Part shown: in pieces, positions 54,543 through 62,859 of the stretch
Numbering within the stretch: the stretch's first letter is position 1
Layout: each line of letters opens with the position of its first letter
Source: QFNR01 sp043842855
Lineage (GTDB): Bacteria > Pseudomonadota > Gammaproteobacteria > Burkholderiales > Neisseriaceae
Direction: 5' to 3'
Assembly (NCBI GenBank): GCA_043842855.1
Contig: JBBPJF010000001.1
Location: forward strand, 248,001 to 312,000
Length of the DNA stretch: 64,000 nt
Translations under genes and position numbers: made by a program
Notes under the pieces: model-generated
Seen by the model: only the letters and a program-made list of their open reading frames with translations
The model's database searches: none
What the model was told of the DNA's origin: nothing

Positions 54543-55082
54543 CTATAGTGCGTAAATAGCTGGTAAATTACGCCAATAACCTTTCACATCCATACCGTAC
54601 CCAAAGACATAACGATCAGGAACTTCCAAACCAAAAAAATCTACTTCCAAGGCTTTCTTTTGAGTTAGGATTTTGTTGGCAAAGACGGCGGTATAGCAGT
54701 TAGAAGCTCCTAATTCTAGGACTCTCTTCTTGATTTCCAGCAGCGTTTTACCTTCATCCAATAAGTCATCTATCACGAGCACATTTCTCTGGTGGACACT
54801 TTTTTGTCCTGGGCATCTAAACCAGGTGGGCGTAGAACCTACGAGGGCTTTCTGGTAGCGAGAGACATGGACATAGTCAAAATCCAGCGGGAAATTGAGT
54901 AATGGCAACAATTTCCCGGTAAAGACGACTCCGCCCTCCATTACTGAGATGACCAAGGGAAAAGCTTGCCGCAGCTCTTTAGTGATCTCCTTAGCCACCT
55001 TTCTAAGGCTGCTTTCGCAGTAAGCTTCCTCGCAAAGGAGTTCAGCCCGATTTAATAAGGAAGAAACCTCCTGAAGGTTCAT
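54543..55082 (-). CDS. hpt: Hypoxanthine-guanine phosphoribosyltransferase-like
   Basis: Purine salvage enzyme of 179 residues. PRPP motif VLVIDDLLDEGKTLLEIKKR, the flexible loop region VHVSRYQKALVGSTPTW and C-terminal FFGLEVPDRYVFGYGMD all match Hpt of betaproteobacteria. It is the first gene of the hpt-EIIA-HPr-EI run and lies nine bases upstream of EIIA. Specificity for hypoxanthine versus guanine is inferred. Confidence 0.9.
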   Translation of the reverse strand: MNLQEVSSLLNRAELLCEEAYCESSLRKVAKEITKELRQAFPLVISVMEGGVVFTGKLLPLLNFPLDFDYVHVSRYQKALVGSTPTWFRCPGQKSVHQRNVLVIDDLLDEGKTLLEIKKRVLELGASNCYTAVFANKILTQKKALEVDFFGLEVPDRYVFGYGMDVKGYWRNLPAIYAL

Positions 55083-55234
55083 CCTGCCCTCCCAAAATAT
55101 TACCTATAGAACCAGTGAGTAACCTCCTATTCTACTTTACTTTGTAATTTAGGTTAAGTGACCATTTGGCTATCGTCCAACAATATTACCTGAGGGAAAA
55201 GTGCTTTTTTGCATAGCTTGCATCCCTTAGACAC

Positions 55235-55261
55235 TTGAAGGCTTTTGCTTTTTGGTATAGT
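55235..55261 (+). promoter_or_regulatory. Putative promoter for the minC leader
   Basis: TTGAAG at 55235-55240 and TATAGT at 55256-55261 with a 15-base spacer. The -10 box is preceded by TGG, an extended -10 element, which can compensate for the short spacer. Transcription would start near 55268, just before the leader hairpin. Confidence 0.5.
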
Positions 55262-55274
55262 ATTCTTCGGCGTA

Positions 55275-55333
55275 GCAGGGGATCTGTCGTCTCTGGAACC
55301 CTGCAACGGTAACCTTTTCCAGGTTGCTTTTTT
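55275..55333 (+). terminator. Leader hairpin plus intrinsic terminator upstream of minC
   Basis: GCAGGG at 55275-55280 pairs with CCCTGC at 55299-55304. Immediately after, GTAACCT at 55309-55315 pairs with AGGTTGC at 55321-55327 (one G-U) around a 5-base loop, followed by six T at 55328-55333. It is a strong-looking terminator 45 bases before the minC start. A stem GCAAC/GTTGC would compete with the first hairpin, so attenuation is possible; alternatively it ends a short RNA. Confidence 0.65.
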
Positions 55334-55377
55334 GTCCATCCGTGGAGAAGCTGGGCAAATTATGAATTTACATACGA

Positions 55378-56085
55378 ATGAACACGTTTGAAGTTAAGTC
55401 TGCCCAAGTTAATGCCTTGTCTCTTCTCTTGAAGAGCCTGGACCTCGATGCCGTTCAAGCTGAGTTTCTCGCTAGTGTCGACCGTATAAGACCTTTGTGC
55501 GCTTTACCTTTCATGCTTGATCTCTCTCACTGTGAGGCTTCCCTTCTCTCACGCGATAGCATAGGGCGACTGATAAGCTTTTTAAAAACACTCAAGCTCA
55601 ATATGATAGGCATCATCCATCATGATGAGACGCTTGCGCCAATGGCAGATTCGCTTGGTTTACCTTTCCAGCTCTTGGCTAAATCCAAAAAACAGCACCT
55701 TACTTCTTCCTTCCAAACAAGTACCCCACAAAAAGACGAAGCTGGCTTTATTCCTACAGTCAGAATAGAACGTCCTGTTAGGTCAGGCCAGCAAATCTAT
55801 GCAAAAAATGGTGATCTCATTATCACCTCTTTAGTCAGTGAGGGAGCTGAAGTTGTAGCAGATGGTAATGTCCACATCTATGCGCCTGCAAGAGGTCGAG
55901 TATTTGCCGGTGCATCGGGGGATATTAATGCAAGAATATTCATCTTTTCAATGCAGGCACAGCTCGTCTGTATTGCTGGGGTGTATAGGATCTTTGATCA
56001 GAGTTTACCCAATACCTTGTACAAGCAACCGGTGAGTATCTCCCTGTTGGGTAATAAATTAGCTATCACTGCTATTCGTACCTAA
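55378..56085 (+). CDS. minC: Septum site-determining protein MinC
   Basis: FtsZ antagonist of the Min system. The 235-residue protein has an N-terminal domain (FEVKSAQVNALSLLLKSLDL) to about 105, a linker with TSTPQKDEAG, and the C-terminal beta-helix (RSGQQIYAKNGDLIITSLVS, GAEVVADGNVHIYAPARGR, VFAGASGD) that binds MinD. It is the first gene of minCDE, 24 bases before minD. Confidence 0.94.
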   Translation: MNTFEVKSAQVNALSLLLKSLDLDAVQAEFLASVDRIRPLCALPFMLDLSHCEASLLSRDSIGRLISFLKTLKLNMIGIIHHDETLAPMADSLGLPFQLLAKSKKQHLTSSFQTSTPQKDEAGFIPTVRIERPVRSGQQIYAKNGDLIITSLVSEGAEVVADGNVHIYAPARGRVFAGASGDINARIFIFSMQAQLVCIAGVYRIFDQSLPNTLYKQPVSISLLGNKLAITAIRT

Positions 56086-56109
56086 TCCAATCGTCAATAA
56101 GGAAAAAAA

Positions 56110-56922
56110 GTGAGTAAAATTATCGTAGTAACTTCTGGTAAAGGTGGGGTAGGAAAGACAACGACTAGTGCAAGTATCGCAGCGGGACTTGCGCTCAGGA
56201 ATTTTAAAACGGTGGTCATAGATTTTGATGTAGGTCTACGTAATCTTGACCTTATCATGGGGTGTGAGCGTCGGGTTGTATACGATTTAGTTAACGTCAT
56301 CAACGAGGAGGCTACGCTTAATCAGGCATTAATCAGGGACAAACACTGCGAAAACTTGTATATTCTGCCTGCCTCCCAGACTAAGGATAAAGATGCACTT
56401 AATATTCGTGGTATACAAAAAATTCTCACTACTCTGGCTGAAACCTTAAAGTTTGATTACATCATCTGTGATTCTCCTGCTGGAATAGAAACAGGAGCTT
56501 GTACAGCACTCTACTTCGCTGATGAGGCTATCGTAACTACTAATCCAGAAGTCTCTAGTGTACGAGATTCAGACCGTATCTTAGGTATCTTACAAAGCAA
56601 GAGCCTCAAAGCTGAACAAGGAGAATCAGTTAAAGAGCATCTCCTGGTTAACCGCTACGCGCCAGAAAGGGTTGAGTCGGGAGATATGCTGTCTATTAAG
56701 GACATTGAAGAACTATTGGGAATCCCACTGATTGGAGTAATCCCGGAATCTAAAGAAGTTTTACAGGCTTCAAATTCAGGAACCCCTGCTATTTTCTTAC
56801 CTAATAGCGATGTTGCTGAGGCTTATAAAGACGTAGTAGCTCGATTGCTTGGTGAAAGTCGACCTATGCGCTTTACCACTGTCGTTAAAAAGGGACTGAT
56901 TAAGCGTTTATTTGGGGGGTAG
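56110..56922 (+). CDS. minD: Septum site-determining protein MinD
   Basis: Membrane ATPase recruiting MinC. The 270-residue protein starts with GTG; the deviant Walker A is VVTSGKGGVGKTTTSAS. DFDVGLRNLDLIMGCERRVVYD and ICDSPAGIETGA follow. The C-terminal amphipathic membrane-targeting helix is VVKKGLIKRLFGG. The GTG start is favoured because SKIIVVTSGKGG is the exact family start. Confidence 0.97.
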   Translation: MSKIIVVTSGKGGVGKTTTSASIAAGLALRNFKTVVIDFDVGLRNLDLIMGCERRVVYDLVNVINEEATLNQALIRDKHCENLYILPASQTKDKDALNIRGIQKILTTLAETLKFDYIICDSPAGIETGACTALYFADEAIVTTNPEVSSVRDSDRILGILQSKSLKAEQGESVKEHLLVNRYAPERVESGDMLSIKDIEELLGIPLIGVIPESKEVLQASNSGTPAIFLPNSDVAEAYKDVVARLLGESRPMRFTTVVKKGLIKRLFGG

Positions 56923-56925
56923 AAA

Positions 56926-57219
56926 ATGTCAATATTTAATTTCTTATTCGGAAAAAAAGAAAAGTCTGCAGCTATTGCTAAAGATCGCTTACAAATTATC
57001 ATCGCCCAAGAACGAGTACAAGCTCATGCACCTGATTATCTGCCTATGCTGCAGAAAGAGCTGATGGAGGTTTTAGCTAGATATGTCCATATTTCTATTG
57101 AAGATATTAAGATCCAGCAGGACAACAGAGATGGAGTGGATGTACTAGAACTGAATATTACGCTGCCAGAAGAAAAAATAAATCCAGTCTCCGCACAGAA
57201 TCCTACCTCTATAAAATAG
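56926..57219 (+). CDS. minE: Cell division topological specificity factor MinE
   Basis: Stimulates MinD ATPase and drives oscillation. At 97 residues it has the N-terminal membrane helix SIFNFLFGKKEKSA, the anti-MinCD helix DRLQIIIAQERVQ, and the dimerisation domain with YLPMLQKELMEVLARYV and LELNITLPE. It follows minD by three bases and ends the operon. Confidence 0.96.
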   Translation: MSIFNFLFGKKEKSAAIAKDRLQIIIAQERVQAHAPDYLPMLQKELMEVLARYVHISIEDIKIQQDNRDGVDVLELNITLPEEKINPVSAQNPTSIK

Positions 57220-57249
57220 CTACTAGTCTATTTCACTATTTATAGTACT

Positions 57250-57283
57250 GCTCCCAGTAGGGCTGCTTGGGAGCTGTCTTTTG
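57250..57283 (+). terminator. Rho-independent terminator of minCDE
   Basis: Perfect 7-base-pair stem GCTCCCA/TGGGAGC (57250-57256 and 57268-57274), 11-base loop, then TGTCTTTTG. It lies 30 bases after the minE stop codon. Confidence 0.8.
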
Positions 57284-57453
57284 TCGCTTATCATCTACTC
57301 CTCTTGAAGATGAATAAGCACAATTTTTAGGCAAAATTTTTTACAAAAAAAAACTGCTTTATGCTACCATTGGCCGATTTTTTATCCCTAAAAGGATAGT
57401 TTATTAAGGATAAATTTAAACCAGCTTTTCTAACTCACTCTGGAAAGAAAAAA

Positions 57454-59631
57454 ATGAAAAAATACTTGTGTAGCGTTACTTTAGCCCTCTCTCTAGGCAA
57501 TGCCTATGCTGTTTCCTTACTTACTATTCCTCCTCTCTTATCCGAACGCGCAAGTGACATGGCTGAACTAGGGCCACAGCAAAAGTATGAGTTTCCTGAG
57601 CAGCATTGGCAAGGCATTAGGCATGGTTATGAATTTAATAGCATTGTAGCCTTAGGTGACAGTATAACTGATGAAGGCTCAAGTGGTCGTCTAAATCGCT
57701 ACATTGCTGGTGGCTATGCCTCCCCTCTTTATATCGAACACCTTAGTAACATGCTTACAGGAAAAGCAGCCCTACCGGCTACTCTAGGAGGAGAAAACTA
57801 TGCAGTTATCGGCGCAACCTATCTGCAACTAGAACAAGGCCGTACTACACTTCAACAGCAATACAAGCGTTTATTGCGCAAGCAGGCAGGCCAACTAGAC
57901 CGCAATGCACTATATATCTTATGGGGTGGTAATATGGATCTAGAGATTCTAGCCGGAGGGGCCATAGGTCGAATTCTACGGGGACAGTATGATCTAAATA
58001 ATCAAAATTTTACACTAGGCCCTGCTCCACAGGCTACAGCACGCCTTGCGCAGAAGCTAATTAACCATGGAGCACCTTATGTAGTTGTACCTAATATACC
58101 TAACCCTGATTTATTACCAAGAAATGTAATATACTTCACCAGCGCTTGGGTAGGTTTACTAACCCAGCCGTTTTCTCTGCCCACAGGCTGGTTTATCAAG
58201 CAAATAGCTACTAATTTGGACAATTATCTGAGGGATCCCAGCCATCTTATACCTGCACAGGGGCAGGATTTTATCAGAATTAATCGTCTACAGGCGTTAC
58301 ACTCCCAGCTCTATTGGATGCTGCCTATGAAGTGGGTGGCAGCTCTATACGATCGCACTGCCTTCATCCAGAACCGTATAGTCGATCAATACAATCATAG
58401 TCTTAATCGAGCTTTGAGTCAGGTAAAGGGGAATATTGTTTACTTTGATTTTAAAGCATTACTAGAAGAAGTGGCGTACCACTACAAGGATTATGGTTTA
58501 GATACCGTCTTAGTTCCTACCTGTACTTTGGGTTACTCCTCTCGTTTTTGTAATCGCACCTCTCCACATTACCATTATACTACTGCTCTATTTAGTGATT
58601 CTGCTCATCCTAGTCCCGAATTCCACTTAATGATCGCACAGACCATTAAGTCTATCCTCACTGCACCAGTATACGTTAGTGCTATTATAAAACAGCTGGA
58701 TAATATTAATACCTCTAGGCAATTTTTCGTTGATAGCCAGTTAGATCGACTGAAACTCCAAACAACAAACCGCGTATCGCACCCTACCCTACTTCTGGGA
58801 TACTCAGGCTCTACTAATCAAAACAATAGTTATTATAAGTCTCGTACCACCTATACTAACTTACTCAACCTTGGCGCCTATACCTATCTCAGGCCTAACT
58901 GGTTGATGGGAAGCTTTGTGTCTCTGGGTTTCGGTGTCAACCAACCTTTCAAGGGGTTTGTATACCACTTCAATCATCAGAATTTAACTTGGTTCACCCA
59001 ATACTCGCCTAACCAACATCTGTGGTTCAACCTTAACTTTAGCCTCGGGCGTATTAAAGCTAATGATATAATTCGTTCTGTTCAAATCTACAAGAAAAAT
59101 ATCAAAACTTCTGGAGCCACAGAGGGCATTGCTTTTAGTACACTGGCAACTTTAGGGGTTAATCTCTCAAGCAGTACTCAGGTAGACAAGCTCAAAGGGG
59201 AAACAGGGCCACTTTTCCAGATAGGCCTTAATCGCTTTAAAGTATCTGCCTATCAGGAAAGTGGTAAGAAATTCCTTGCAATGAACTATAAAGGGCACCA
59301 CTATACTAAGAATTTTATCGGAGCAGGTTGGTACTATCAGCACCCAGCGTTGAATATCGCTACCAAGCCTGTGAGCATTTCCTTTGCTGCTACCATTAAT
59401 CGTAGACTTGGGGAAGAGAAATTTGAAATTCCATCTGGCCTGACTACTGCCCCTATTAGGTTTAAGCGTATAATCAGAGATACTCCCAGAAGCTGGATAC
59501 AGGCAAGATTGGCTTTAGAGACTAGACTCAGTCAAAATGCAACCATCTCCGCTGGTTTAGGAATAAACTCTGATTTAAAAGGAAATAATAAAAACTTTCA
59601 GTATTCGGTAGCTTTGAAGCAGAGCTTTTAA
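57454..59631 (+). CDS. GDSL esterase/lipase autotransporter
   Basis: A 725-residue type Va autotransporter in the EstA/ApeE group. It has a Sec signal (MKKYLCSVTLALSLGNAYA). The passenger, about residues 60-410, has the GDSL block I VALGDSITDEG, block III-like LWGGNMDLEI and the catalytic Asp-His in FSDSAHPSPEFH. The C-terminal beta-barrel, about residues 450-725, ends YSVALKQSF with the terminal Phe used for BAM insertion. Block III is GGN instead of the common GAND/GGND. It likely presents a lipase or phospholipase on the cell surface; the substrate is unknown. It stands alone, with its own probable promoter near 57340-57370. Confidence 0.9.
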   Translation: MKKYLCSVTLALSLGNAYAVSLLTIPPLLSERASDMAELGPQQKYEFPEQHWQGIRHGYEFNSIVALGDSITDEGSSGRLNRYIAGGYASPLYIEHLSNMLTGKAALPATLGGENYAVIGATYLQLEQGRTTLQQQYKRLLRKQAGQLDRNALYILWGGNMDLEILAGGAIGRILRGQYDLNNQNFTLGPAPQATARLAQKLINHGAPYVVVPNIPNPDLLPRNVIYFTSAWVGLLTQPFSLPTGWFIKQIATNLDNYLRDPSHLIPAQGQDFIRINRLQALHSQLYWMLPMKWVAALYDRTAFIQNRIVDQYNHSLNRALSQVKGNIVYFDFKALLEEVAYHYKDYGLDTVLVPTCTLGYSSRFCNRTSPHYHYTTALFSDSAHPSPEFHLMIAQTIKSILTAPVYVSAIIKQLDNINTSRQFFVDSQLDRLKLQTTNRVSHPTLLLGYSGSTNQNNSYYKSRTTYTNLLNLGAYTYLRPNWLMGSFVSLGFGVNQPFKGFVYHFNHQNLTWFTQYSPNQHLWFNLNFSLGRIKANDIIRSVQIYKKNIKTSGATEGIAFSTLATLGVNLSSSTQVDKLKGETGPLFQIGLNRFKVSAYQESGKKFLAMNYKGHHYTKNFIGAGWYYQHPALNIATKPVSISFAATINRRLGEEKFEIPSGLTTAPIRFKRIIRDTPRSWIQARLALETRLSQNATISAGLGINSDLKGNNKNFQYSVALKQSF

Positions 59632-59986
59632 TGAATAGATAAGATCTGTTGTAAGTTAATAAAAGAGGAAAACAAAATAGAGGAGGGTCTCTGCTGACTC
59701 AAGCCGGACCCATCTCCTGAAAAGCTACAGGGATATGGCATTAAGTGTAGTCGAAACAACGCTTGACGCACACTCTGTGCTTGGCATAAATATTTAATTT
59801 ACTAGAACGGCAACAAAGTTTGGAGCCGCGGCCAGCCCCGCGTGTTCAATAAAACCAGACACAAAGCAAACACTACCTCATTTATGTATCAACGAAAGCA
59901 CAGGAGCATCGTCCTGACCTAGAGACAACAAGCCAAACGCCTGCAAAATCAGACTGCTCTTCGCAAGAGCCATCTTTTTTTAAACC
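59632..59986. other. Intergenic region with a plus-strand terminator
   Basis: About 350 bases between estA-like gene and tRNA-Thr, without ORF. The section 59815-59850 is GC-rich (GCCGCGGCC and CCCCGCG). At its right end, GCTCTT/AAGAGC with a 3-base loop (59956-59970) precedes seven T (59975-59981), a plus-strand intrinsic terminator. It is 325 bases past the esterase stop, so it may end a long 3' UTR or a separate small RNA. Confidence 0.55.
59956..59981 (+). terminator. Intrinsic terminator converging on tRNA-Thr
   Basis: Six-base-pair stem GCTCTT/AAGAGC, loop CGC, followed by CATC and a T7 run. The T run is on the plus strand only, so it does not terminate the minus-strand tRNA-Thr transcript. 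Its upstream transcript is either the esterase mRNA or an unannotated RNA. Confidence 0.7.
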
Positions 59987-60062
59987 TGGTGCCGGCACCA
60001 AGAATCGAACTCGGGACCTTCTGATTACAAGTCAGCTGCTCTACCAACTGAGCTACGCCGGC
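59987..60062 (-). tRNA. tRNA-Thr (TGT anticodon)
   Basis: The reverse strand gives GCCGGCG at the 5' acceptor, TAGCTCAGTTGGTAGAGCA in the D arm, anticodon loop CTTGTAA (TGT), T arm with GAGTTCGATTC and an encoded CCA. Length 76 bases. It reads threonine codons ACN, mainly ACA. Confidence 0.97.
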
Positions 60063-60209
60063 ACAATCAAGCCGCCATTATCCATGATTTCTTCTTCTTT
60101 GACAAGAGAAGGTATCTGACAATCTCTAGAGATTGAAGCTGGTCTTTTAGAATTTAATAAAACTTGAATACAAGTAGATACTGGCTTAAAGGATTACTCT
60201 AAACACGGC

Positions 60210-60239
60210 TTGCCAAATAGAAGCTATTAGCCTTATAAT
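60210..60239 (+). promoter_or_regulatory. Promoter of tRNA-Leu(TAG)
   Basis: TTGCCA at 60210-60215 and a perfect TATAAT at 60234-60239 with an 18-base spacer. The predicted start is about 10 bases before the mature tRNA 5' end. Confidence 0.75.
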
Positions 60240-60257
60240 CCCACCTACTTTTAGACT

Positions 60258-60342
60258 GCGGAAGTGGCGAAATTGGTAGACGCACTAGACTTAGGATCTA
60301 GCGCCGCAAGGTGTGAGAGTTCGAGTCTCTCCTTCCGCACCA
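60258..60342 (+). tRNA. tRNA-Leu (TAG anticodon)
   Basis: An 85-base class II tRNA: acceptor GCGGAAG/CTTCCGC, D arm with TTGGTAGACGC, anticodon loop CTTAGGA (TAG), a long variable arm, T arm GAGAGTTCGAGTCTCTC and encoded CCA. It is closely related in body to the tRNA-Leu(CAA) at 43.2 kb. Confidence 0.97.
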
Positions 60343-60742
60343 GGTTTGTCTGGTTTCTGTGTGCTGTTCCCTATAGCTGGGCTGTTATCCACCCGCGGTG
60401 CGGTCGCGGTTTGGTCGTACCCGTTGGTTTTTTTGAGTTCTCGTTCGTATTGCTCCCTTACCGTCTGTTTTACTCGACTTGCACAAGCTAGGCACAGAAA
60501 GCCCCTCAGCTTCGCACGAATCTGTGCCTGAAAGGACTCATTTAGCTTGTTTATCTCTCACTAACCATCATAGTGGTTAACTCTATTAGATTAGTAAAGA
60601 AAACTTTTTATAATTATAACTTGTGTAAAGAGCTTAATAAGTTAAGCTCTATGTGATCTATCTAGTAAAGTCCTAACAGATTGACGACACATGTATTTGC
60701 AAGTAGAGTGAATGGATATCCCTCTTTTAACCAGGGTTTTAT
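60343..60742. other. 400-base region downstream of tRNA-Leu
   Basis: No ORF with family resemblance. The first 90 bases are clearly GC-richer than average (CCGCGGTGCGGTCGCGG near 60393-60412) and end in a T7 run at 60428-60434. A nested hairpin lies at 60484-60549. The rest is AT-rich and includes the leader of the SPFH gene. Confidence 0.5.
60484..60549 (+). ncRNA. Nested inverted repeat, possible structured RNA
   Basis: Inner arms AGGCACAGA (60490-60498) and TCTGTGCCT (60521-60529) are perfectly complementary over nine bases. Outer arms CAAGCTA (60484-60490) and TAGCTTG (60543-60549) are perfectly complementary over seven, sharing base 60490. A 13-base asymmetric bulge separates the 3' arms. 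Two nested perfect stems are unlikely by chance and suggest an RNA element or a protein-binding site. I do not recognise a known family. Confidence 0.45.
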
Positions 60743-61667
60743 GTGAGTCTTCCTTATTTTCTTATCTCGGGTTTATGTTTATTTCTCCTATACCTATCAG
60801 TCAAGCTAGTCCCGCAGCAAAAAGCTTATGTTGTTGAGCGATTAAGTAAGTACTACCAGACTCTCAATGCTGGTTTGAATTTTATTATCCCCTTCATCGA
60901 TAGGGTTGCTTACATACATAGCCTAAAGGAAATCCCCCTCGATCTTCCCAGTCAGGTATGTATCACTCGGGATAATACGCAATTGACAGTAGATGATATT
61001 ATCTACTTCCAAGTCCTTGATCCTAAATTAGCTTCCTATGGTAGTAGTAACTATATTTTTGCTATTACACAGCTTGCACAAACTACATTACGTTCTGTAA
61101 TTGGTCGCATGGATCTGGATAGGACTTTTGAGGAAAGGGAAGAAATAAATCGTGCGGTTATCACTTCCCTCGATGAAGCGGCTGTGTCCTGGGGGGTTGG
61201 TGTTACGGTATGAAATTAAGGATTTAGTTCCTCCCAAAGTCATACTTCAGGCCATGCAGGCACAAATTACTGCCGAAAGAGAAAAAAGAGCTCAGATAGC
61301 CACCTCTGAGGGAATCAAGATAGAACAAATTAACCTTGCCTTAGGTAAAAAAGAGGCTTCCATTCAAGAATCTGAGGGAGAAAGGCAAGCACAAATCAAT
61401 CGCGCCACTGCTCAAGCTGAGACCCTCCGATTAGTGGCTAAAGCCAACCCTGAAGCCATTCAATTAGTCGCAACGGCTATTTCCCAACCTGGAGGTTCTA
61501 ATGCAGTGAACTATAAGGTAGCTGAACAGTACGTAGATGCCTTTAAAGCCCTGGCTAAAACCAACAACACACTCATTCTTCCTGCCAATGTAGCGGATAT
61601 TGGAAGCTTAGTAGCTTCTGGACTGCAAATCGTTACAGCACATGGAAACCCTAAGACTAAGCCCTAG
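60743..61667 (+). pseudogene. SPFH/Band 7 paraslipin with a frameshift (QmcA/YbbK-like)
   Basis: A membrane-anchored SPFH protein split by a frameshift at about 61195-61205. The first frame (GTG start) has an N-terminal membrane segment, KLVPQQKAYVVERLSKYYQT and the Band 7 core to DEAAVSWGVGV, then a stop. The next frame continues RYEIKDLVPPKVILQAMQAQ, then the charged coiled coil AEREKRAQIATSEG and a family-typical end ALAKTNNTLILPANVADIG. At the junction the family reads WGVKVLRYEIKDL; loss of two bases from the codon before GTG explains the shift exactly. An assembly error at the six-G run is the alternative. Confidence 0.88.
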
Positions 61668-61766
61668 TCTGCCCTGTATCTAATCAAATTTCCAATTAGC
61701 TCAACCGTAAAAATGCCACTCTCTTCTCCATCAAGAAACTAAGGAAAAAATAGAATAACAGATTAC

Positions 61767-62663
61767 TTAAAGAGGCAGAATCTGCGCATCAAGTATAATT
61801 TTTTCTTGTTCAGTACGTTCCAAAGAGTAGGACCAGGTACCATCCTCAGCAGGAAAGCTAAATAGCTCTGCCCGCCCTGGCACCAAAAAAGGTTTGCCAA
61901 AATTTATTTGGTAACGGCAAGCCTCCGGGAGCTCATTCTCACTGCAGGATAAGATTCTTGCCATCATCCAACTCCCATGCGCAATCATCCGTGGAAACCC
62001 AAAAGCTTTTGCCATTAAAGCGGACATATGGATAGGATTACGATCCCCAGAAATCCTTGCGTAGGCACGAATCAGGTCAGGTGTAACTTCTATAGTCTGT
62101 TGTCGATACTGAACACTTTTATCAAAAGCGGGGCGCGCTTCTTTGTGTGTTTTCTTTAAAGAAGTTTTTTGCTTATGCAACATTGTACTGACCTGGCTCC
62201 AGACCAAATCTGAACCCATATATACCTCGGTGATCACGTCAAATAACATTCCTGCACGGTGCTCTCTCAAGTTTGTGCTGTAGACATAAAGGTCTACTAG
62301 CGCATCTAGCTTAAGCGTACGGTATCTATCAATCTGATTGTGTAAGTGGACTAATCCTACAGGGCTATAGGGAAAATCCTGCTCAGTCAATAGCTTAATC
62401 ATCATGGGAAAAGCCAGAGAGTACAAATACGTTAATGGCAGCCACTCACCTTGGGGGAGTTGAGTAACCGCTCTATAGACCTCTACTTGCTCGGGTTGTA
62501 ACAAGTAGTTTTTTAGTACTAGTCTCTTTTGGGGGAGGGTACTACCTTGCCGGGCACCATGTTGCGCCGTTAGAGATTTCCACACTAGCCGTCCAGCGGC
62601 TTTTATATAACCTTTTGTTAGAGAAGGTAAGGCAAGTAGTTCAACGTCTTTATAGGCAACCAT
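61767..62663 (-). CDS. MaoC-like hot-dog dehydratase
   Basis: A 298-residue protein with two hot-dog regions. The C-terminal MaoC part has TPDLIRAYARISGDRNPIHM, containing the Asp-His hydratase motif. It is followed by AFGFPRMIAHGSWMMARIL. The N-terminal half is a degenerate hot-dog, as in eukaryotic-type and actinobacterial/proteobacterial MaoC paralogues. It may hydrate enoyl-CoA or enoyl-ACP intermediates. The start at 62663 (MVAYKDVELLALP) is chosen over 62705. It is a single gene convergent with the SPFH gene. Confidence 0.82.
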   Translation of the reverse strand: MVAYKDVELLALPSLTKGYIKAAGRLVWKSLTAQHGARQGSTLPQKRLVLKNYLLQPEQVEVYRAVTQLPQGEWLPLTYLYSLAFPMMIKLLTEQDFPYSPVGLVHLHNQIDRYRTLKLDALVDLYVYSTNLREHRAGMLFDVITEVYMGSDLVWSQVSTMLHKQKTSLKKTHKEARPAFDKSVQYRQQTIEVTPDLIRAYARISGDRNPIHMSALMAKAFGFPRMIAHGSWMMARILSCSENELPEACRYQINFGKPFLVPGRAELFSFPAEDGTWSYSLERTEQEKIILDAQILPL

Positions 62664-62859
62664 GAAACAACTCCAATCAATTCGGTAAGTGCCCCATACT
62701 AGCAAATATGCTTCGCTTTGGGTAGTAATCCTAAAGCTGGAAAGGATTAGTATTTTGAGCTGCCAGTACAGAGAAGATTTTACTATTTATCTTTTTCTAC
62801 AAAATAGAGCCAACCAATGTTAAACTGCGAAAAAATTAAATATTGCTTTATGTTGCCTT

